Source: Actinomycetota bacterium (GTDB lineage: Bacteria > Actinomycetota > Humimicrobiia > Humimicrobiales > Humimicrobiaceae). Taken from it: a stretch of DNA of 18,042 nt. The stretch spans positions 1,570 through 19,611 of the forward strand of contig JAQVHC010000013.1 in the NCBI GenBank assembly GCA_028696435.1, read 5' to 3'. This document shows positions 14,815 through 18,042 of this stretch, in pieces. Position 1 is the first letter of the stretch, and every line of letters begins with the position of its first letter. Both the position numbers and the translations under genes were made by a program. Under the pieces are notes generated by a model. It saw only the letters and a program-made list of their open reading frames with translations, did not search any database and was not told the DNA's origin.

Positions 14815-16167
14815 ATGAAAAAAATTGGGTTTATCTGTTTTGGTGAAATAAACACACCAATCTCAAAAATACAGGAAAAACATGATCAAGCTATTAATTT
14901 ACTTACTAACCTTGATATAGAAATATTAGATGCAGGAATTGTCATTGACGATGCTGAATACAATACTGCAGATAATGCAATAGAAAAACTCATAAATTTT
15001 GATATGGATTGCATTATTATATGTATAGCAGGCTGGATACCGACACATGCGGTGATAAGGGTAACAGATCATTTCAGGCACATACCTGTGTTATTATGGG
15101 GTTTATGTGGCTGGAAAGAAGGAGAAAAGATAATAACAACAGCAGATCAAGCTGGAACAACTGCGCTCCGTTTTGCCTTTGATGCAATGGATTATCGTTT
15201 CAAATTTGTCTACAATGTCATAGGTGAGGCAGAGCCAATTGAAAAAATTTCTACATTTATAGACGCGGCATACACTGTAAAACAGCTAAGAAAAGCTCGC
15301 ATTGGGACAATGGGATATCGGGATATGCTGCTCTATGGTACACAATTTGAAGGCAATTCTCTCAGGGGCAAGTTTGGTGTAGAAGTAGAACCATTTGAGA
15401 TGCTGGAGATTGTGCAGAACACTGAAAAACTTAATGATGAAAAAATAGAGGCAGGTATACAATATATAAAAAATAACTGGGTATTTAAACAGTCGTGTGA
15501 TAATGATGTTTTGAGAAAAGGTGTTATGTATGCTCTGGCTATTGGTAAAAAGATCGAAGAGCGTAAATATGAAGCAGTTTCACTAATTGATGTTGATGGT
15601 ATGAAAAAGTTGCTAGAATTTCCTCCTGCTATGGTATTTATGTTATTGGAGCACTATTATAATGTATTAACAATACCTGAAAATGATATCATGGGTTCTG
15701 TAACACAGTTAATTATGAAATATATTACCGGTCAGGTTATTCCTTACTTTGAATATTATGAATTTTTTAAAGAGAGCATGCTGGTTGGTGTTCCAGATTA
15801 TATTCCCATTGCAATTACAGATGGTGATGTTACCGTATTACCCACAGCTTTTGGGCTGCTTCCACCTTCACTTGTAAATATATCCAGACCTAAAACAGGA
15901 TATGTTACATGTGCACGATTGATATATAAAAAAGGTAGATATTTTATGCATGCGTACACTGGAACTGCAAAAAAATCAATGCCCTGGGAAGAATATGGAT
16001 GGGATTCACCGGCACCACAGTTACCTGGTCTTGAAATATTTCCTGATAGCTGTACTGTAGAAGAATTCGCACAAAAAGTTTCTGGTCAGCATGTAATAAT
16101 TGCATATGGTAATTATTTAGATGCAATAAAGGACCTGTGTGATTTACTTGATATTGAGTTAATATAA
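14815..16167 (+). CDS. L-fucose/L-arabinose isomerase-fold protein
   Basis: This 450-residue cytoplasmic protein has the FucI/AraA layout: an N-terminal Rossmann-like part (GFICFGEI, then CIIICIAGWIPTH), a middle domain, and a C-terminal beta-rich part ending in GQHVIIAYGNY. Metal-dependent members interconvert aldoses and ketoses with an acid/acid/His site. Here Glu289 (IPENDIMGS), Glu313 or Glu316 (YFEYYEFF, where FucI has Asp) and His426 (GQHVII) can be aligned by eye. The family's usual H-C/D-G segment reads VGVPDYIP, so the site is altered. AAAGGG at 14801-14806 fits ATG 14815 much better than the in-frame ATG at 14809, which is only 2 nt from it. It is the last gene of the transporter operon, 36 nt after the permease, so it probably acts on the imported sugar. 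Isomerase activity is an inference; the substrate is unknown. Confidence 0.8.
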   Translation: MKKIGFICFGEINTPISKIQEKHDQAINLLTNLDIEILDAGIVIDDAEYNTADNAIEKLINFDMDCIIICIAGWIPTHAVIRVTDHFRHIPVLLWGLCGWKEGEKIITTADQAGTTALRFAFDAMDYRFKFVYNVIGEAEPIEKISTFIDAAYTVKQLRKARIGTMGYRDMLLYGTQFEGNSLRGKFGVEVEPFEMLEIVQNTEKLNDEKIEAGIQYIKNNWVFKQSCDNDVLRKGVMYALAIGKKIEERKYEAVSLIDVDGMKKLLEFPPAMVFMLLEHYYNVLTIPENDIMGSVTQLIMKYITGQVIPYFEYYEFFKESMLVGVPDYIPIAITDGDVTVLPTAFGLLPPSLVNISRPKTGYVTCARLIYKKGRYFMHAYTGTAKKSMPWEEYGWDSPAPQLPGLEIFPDSCTVEEFAQKVSGQHVIIAYGNYLDAIKDLCDLLDIELI

Positions 16168-16230
16168 AAGGGAATCAATGTAATAGAATTAATGAGCCTA
16201 GATTATTAGTTATATTAGTATTAATTTAAA

Positions 16231-16271
16231 ATTGAGTTGATATAATTTATAATAGATTATATCAACTCAAT
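16231..16271. terminator. Bidirectional terminator between convergent genes
   Basis: ATTGAGTTGATATAAT (16231-16246) pairs perfectly with ATTATATCAACTCAAT (16256-16271), a 16-bp stem with a 9-nt loop. It lies between the fucose-isomerase-like gene and yjbQ, which converge, and ends 2 nt from the yjbQ stop. The stem is AT-rich but long, and T-rich sequence follows in both directions. Confidence 0.75.
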
Positions 16272-16273
16272 TA

Positions 16274-16774
16274 TTATTCACCAATAATCTGAACCTGGCA
16301 AACTCTTTTACGAGCACGAACCTGGTCCCAGTCTACCATATAAATATATCCAAATTGCCCAAGCTGTAATTCACCATTGACCAGAATGATACTTTCTGAA
16401 CGACCAAAGAAAACCGAACGTAGATGAGCATCTGTATTAAGACTATATTTACCTTCTTCACCAACAGTCTTTTCAGCAAATTCAATATGTTCAGGACCTG
16501 GATGCATATACTGGCCTTCAGTTCTGCATGTAGGGATAATTTTTTCCATAATATTAACTAAATCTTGCTGAAGATATTCAGAGCCAAATAAGTTAAGATC
16601 ATGTGAGCATTCTTGCAAAATAATACTGCACGTTGTATGTTGCGAATAAACAACACAAATTCCATTTTTGATACCTGAATCCTCAACAATTTCTTTAACT
16701 TTTTCTGTTACATCATGAAAAGTAGGGTTAAGGCCTTTCGACTGAAGTTCAAAAGCTTCGTGATATAATTTCAT
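16274..16774 (-). CDS. yjbQ: YjbQ family protein (UPF0047), long form
   Basis: This 166-residue protein carries the UPF0047 signatures: YSQHTTCSIILQE with His46 and Glu55, and LNTDAHLRSVFFGRSESI with Asn113 and His117, then a C-terminal GELQLGQFGYIYMVDWD where most members read GxLxLGxWQ followed by an acidic patch. Escherichia coli YjbQ has about 138 residues and a reported side activity in thiamine phosphate synthesis; the true role of the family is uncertain. The extra length lies mostly in a middle insert (about 81-110, around CRTEGQYMHPGPEH). AGGAGG lies 5 nt before the ATG. The gene follows the triose-phosphate-isomerase-like gene after 31 nt, so the two form an operon, and this placement in a sugar locus suggests a role with sugar phosphates. 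Confidence 0.88.
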   Translation of the reverse strand: MKLYHEAFELQSKGLNPTFHDVTEKVKEIVEDSGIKNGICVVYSQHTTCSIILQECSHDLNLFGSEYLQQDLVNIMEKIIPTCRTEGQYMHPGPEHIEFAEKTVGEEGKYSLNTDAHLRSVFFGRSESIILVNGELQLGQFGYIYMVDWDQVRARKRVCQVQIIGE

Positions 16775-16805
16775 TTTTTCCTCCTAAATTATTTAATTAT
16801 TAAAA

Positions 16806-17507
16806 CTATTTATTAATTTCATCCCATGTTTTTCGTAGCGTAGATATCATTTCTTCGACCATAGCAATTGGATCTTCTGCCTTACAGATACCGCTACTGG
16901 ATCCAGTAGCAACAAAACCAGCTTTAACAATGCTGGAAACATCGCTACCAGAGCTTACTCCTGCACCTTCAAGTACGTAAATTTCGGGATTAATGTCATG
17001 AACAATTTCGATTACTTTTTTAACTTTATCAAGATTGCTTATCTTACCTGTGCCTATAAGCTCCGGTTCTTCTGCTACAATAATATTTGGAGCAAGATGT
17101 GCTACAGCTGCTGCTTCTTCAATAGTATTAGTACATACCATGGTAGCAAGCCCGATTTCGTCTGCACGTTTTATTGTTTTATTTATTTCAGCAAGGCTAA
17201 TAGGCTTTTCAGCATGATTGAGTATCGCGCCAACAGCTCCAGCAGCTTTTATGGCTTCAGGTAAAACTGAACCATAACCTTTCCCAATAGGTATGGAATC
17301 CATATGTTGCGCAAACACTAGAAGGTTTTTTGTTTCTTTTGCAATTACAGGAATATCTGTATACTGTGGGTCAAAGATGATTTGCACATTATACTTTTCT
17401 GAAATCCTATCAGCTGCTTTTGCCAGTTCAAGAACTTCATTACCGTACATGTAAGCCTTTGGGCCTATCTCAAAGAAAGGTGGGTTTATTTGGAAACCCT
17501 TATACAT
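16806..17507 (-). CDS. Triose-phosphate-isomerase-like TIM barrel (archaeal-type, variant active site)
   Basis: This 233-residue protein matches the short archaeal-type triose-phosphate isomerases. His68 in FAQHMD and Glu146 in VAEEPELIGTG are in the positions of the catalytic His and Glu, and GAGVSSGSDV (181-190) and TGSSSGICKAEDP (201-213) form the phosphate grip. The first strand differs: normal enzymes have Asn-x-Lys, but here it reads INPPFFEIGPKAY, with Asn8 kept, Pro in place of Lys, and the nearest Lys at 17. The enzyme may therefore isomerise another sugar phosphate, such as a tetrulose phosphate, or may use Lys17. GAGGT precedes the ATG. It shares an operon with yjbQ and is divergent from rpe. 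Given the context I favour a pathway-specific isomerase over the housekeeping glycolytic enzyme. Confidence 0.85.
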   Translation of the reverse strand: MYKGFQINPPFFEIGPKAYMYGNEVLELAKAADRISEKYNVQIIFDPQYTDIPVIAKETKNLLVFAQHMDSIPIGKGYGSVLPEAIKAAGAVGAILNHAEKPISLAEINKTIKRADEIGLATMVCTNTIEEAAAVAHLAPNIIVAEEPELIGTGKISNLDKVKKVIEIVHDINPEIYVLEGAGVSSGSDVSSIVKAGFVATGSSSGICKAEDPIAMVEEMISTLRKTWDEINK

Positions 17508-17577
17508 AATTACCTCATTTCTAATATTTTTAAAATATATCAGATCTGGCCTATAAATATATAGATTAGTTTACTGA

Positions 17578-17606
17578 AATATAACATAAAATATAAGACG
17601 TGTCTA
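17578..17606 (-). promoter_or_regulatory. Sigma-A-like promoter of the TIM-yjbQ operon
   Basis: On the minus strand TAGACA (17606-17601), a 17-nt spacer and TATATT (17583-17578) predict a start near 17571 and a leader of about 64 nt. The leader contains the palindrome CAGATCTG (17541-17548), which is too short to call an operator. Confidence 0.5.
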
Positions 17607-17702
17607 CTATTATCTTTCGATTTACTTACCTTTATATTATTAAATAATTATTATGTGCTTTTTATATAGTTACTTATATATTGTTATTATATTTCTATTC
17701 TA

Positions 17703-17731
17703 TTGACTTGTAAAAATATATAAATTAAAAT
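17703..17731 (+). promoter_or_regulatory. Sigma-A-like promoter of rpe
   Basis: TTGACT (17703-17708), a 17-nt spacer and TAAAAT (17726-17731) predict a start near 17738 and a leader of about 66 nt. It is back to back with the TIM-yjbQ promoter about 100 bp away. Confidence 0.55.
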
Positions 17732-17772
17732 GTAAATAAGTAAAAGCATAAATCCAGTAATAACAAATTCTG

Positions 17773-17785
17773 ACATGTAACATGT
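17773..17785. promoter_or_regulatory. Short dyad in the rpe leader
   Basis: ACATGT, one A, ACATGT form a 13-bp dyad between the predicted transcription start and the rpe ATG. It could be an operator, but it is short and I see no second copy elsewhere in the window. Confidence 0.25.
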
Positions 17786-17803
17786 ACTTTGTAGAGAGTT
17801 ATA

Positions 17804-18042
17804 ATGGAAAATTTAAGATATAAAAATAACAACATAAAAATTGCACCATCTTTATTTGCTGCAAATTTTGCAAATCTTTCACATGATATTGCCATTGTTG
17901 AAAAAGAAGGCGCTGAGTTCTTGCATATAGATGTAATGGATGGAGTATTCGTTCCGAATTTATCTTTTGGACCCCAGGTTGTAAAAAGCATACGTCCAAT
18001 TTCAAAAATGATTTTTGATGTACATTTAATGATAATAAAACC
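17804..18042 (+). CDS. rpe: Ribulose-phosphate 3-epimerase, N-terminal part (cut by the window edge)
   Basis: The frame from ATG 17804 is open to the right edge for 79 codons, about a third of a normal Rpe (about 220 residues). IKIAPSLFAANFANL (11-25) is the conserved first strand with the phosphate-side Ser16. HIDVMDGVFVPNLSFGP (41-57) holds the metal ligands His41 and Asp43, the latter also catalytic. FDVHLMI (71-77) holds the metal ligand His74. The enzyme interconverts ribulose 5-phosphate and xylulose 5-phosphate in the pentose-phosphate pathway; close relatives epimerise allulose phosphate or other ketose phosphates. Only a weak ribosome site (GAGAG) precedes the ATG. Its place beside a sugar importer and isomerases suggests a catabolic copy. 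Confidence 0.9.
   Translation, partial: MENLRYKNNNIKIAPSLFAANFANLSHDIAIVEKEGAEFLHIDVMDGVFVPNLSFGPQVVKSIRPISKMIFDVHLMIIK

Noticed and set aside
17725..18005. Two minus-strand open frames at the right edge
   Set aside because: They are antisense to rpe, whose plus-strand translation is unmistakable.

Overview
This AT-rich bacterial window has strong Shine-Dalgarno sequences (AGGAGG type), sigma-A-like promoters, frequent GTG and TTG starts, and anaerobe-style metabolic genes. It suggests a low-GC anaerobic bacterium: Bacillota-like, or a lineage of similar composition such as Atribacterota or Thermotogota. The sequence alone does not settle which. There are eleven complete genes and two cut by the window edges. 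I see no tRNA, rRNA, CRISPR array, insertion sequence or phage gene.

Layout. (1) 1-2278, minus: a 7TM-PAS-PAS hybrid sensor histidine kinase whose C-terminal receiver domain runs off the left edge. (2) 2547-3278, minus: a ZIP-family metal transporter with an unusual upstream region (tandem 14-bp repeat, 27-bp palindrome, near-leaderless promoter). (3) 3696-8877, plus: a compact 2-oxoacid dehydrogenase operon in the order E2, E3, E1, where E1 is a single fused alpha-beta polypeptide and E2 appears to carry a second, degenerate E3-binding domain. (4) 9291-10280, plus: a LacI-family regulator with its own promoter. (5) 10736-16167, plus: a ChvE/MmsAB-type multiple-monosaccharide ABC importer (lipoprotein, double ATPase, permease) followed by a fucose/arabinose-isomerase-fold protein. 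A hairpin terminator sits between the binding-protein gene and the ATPase gene. (6) 16274-17507, minus: an archaeal-type triose-phosphate-isomerase-like gene and a long YjbQ-family gene, converging on group 5 at a 16-bp-stem terminator. (7) 17804 to the right edge, plus: ribulose-phosphate 3-epimerase, divergent from group 6.

Working picture. Groups 4 to 7 look like one carbohydrate uptake and breakdown locus: a LacI-type sensor, a monosaccharide importer, an aldose/ketose isomerase candidate, a sugar-phosphate isomerase-like TIM barrel, a pentose-phosphate epimerase and a YjbQ protein of unclear role. No sugar kinase or aldolase is visible, so the pathway is incomplete here and may continue to the right. 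The dehydrogenase operon would oxidise a 2-oxoacid (pyruvate is the simplest guess) to acyl-CoA, CO2 and NADH. A shared TTTTGCAT motif lies near the promoters of the dehydrogenase operon, lacI and chvE, but the same word also occurs inside genes, so co-regulation is only a hypothesis.
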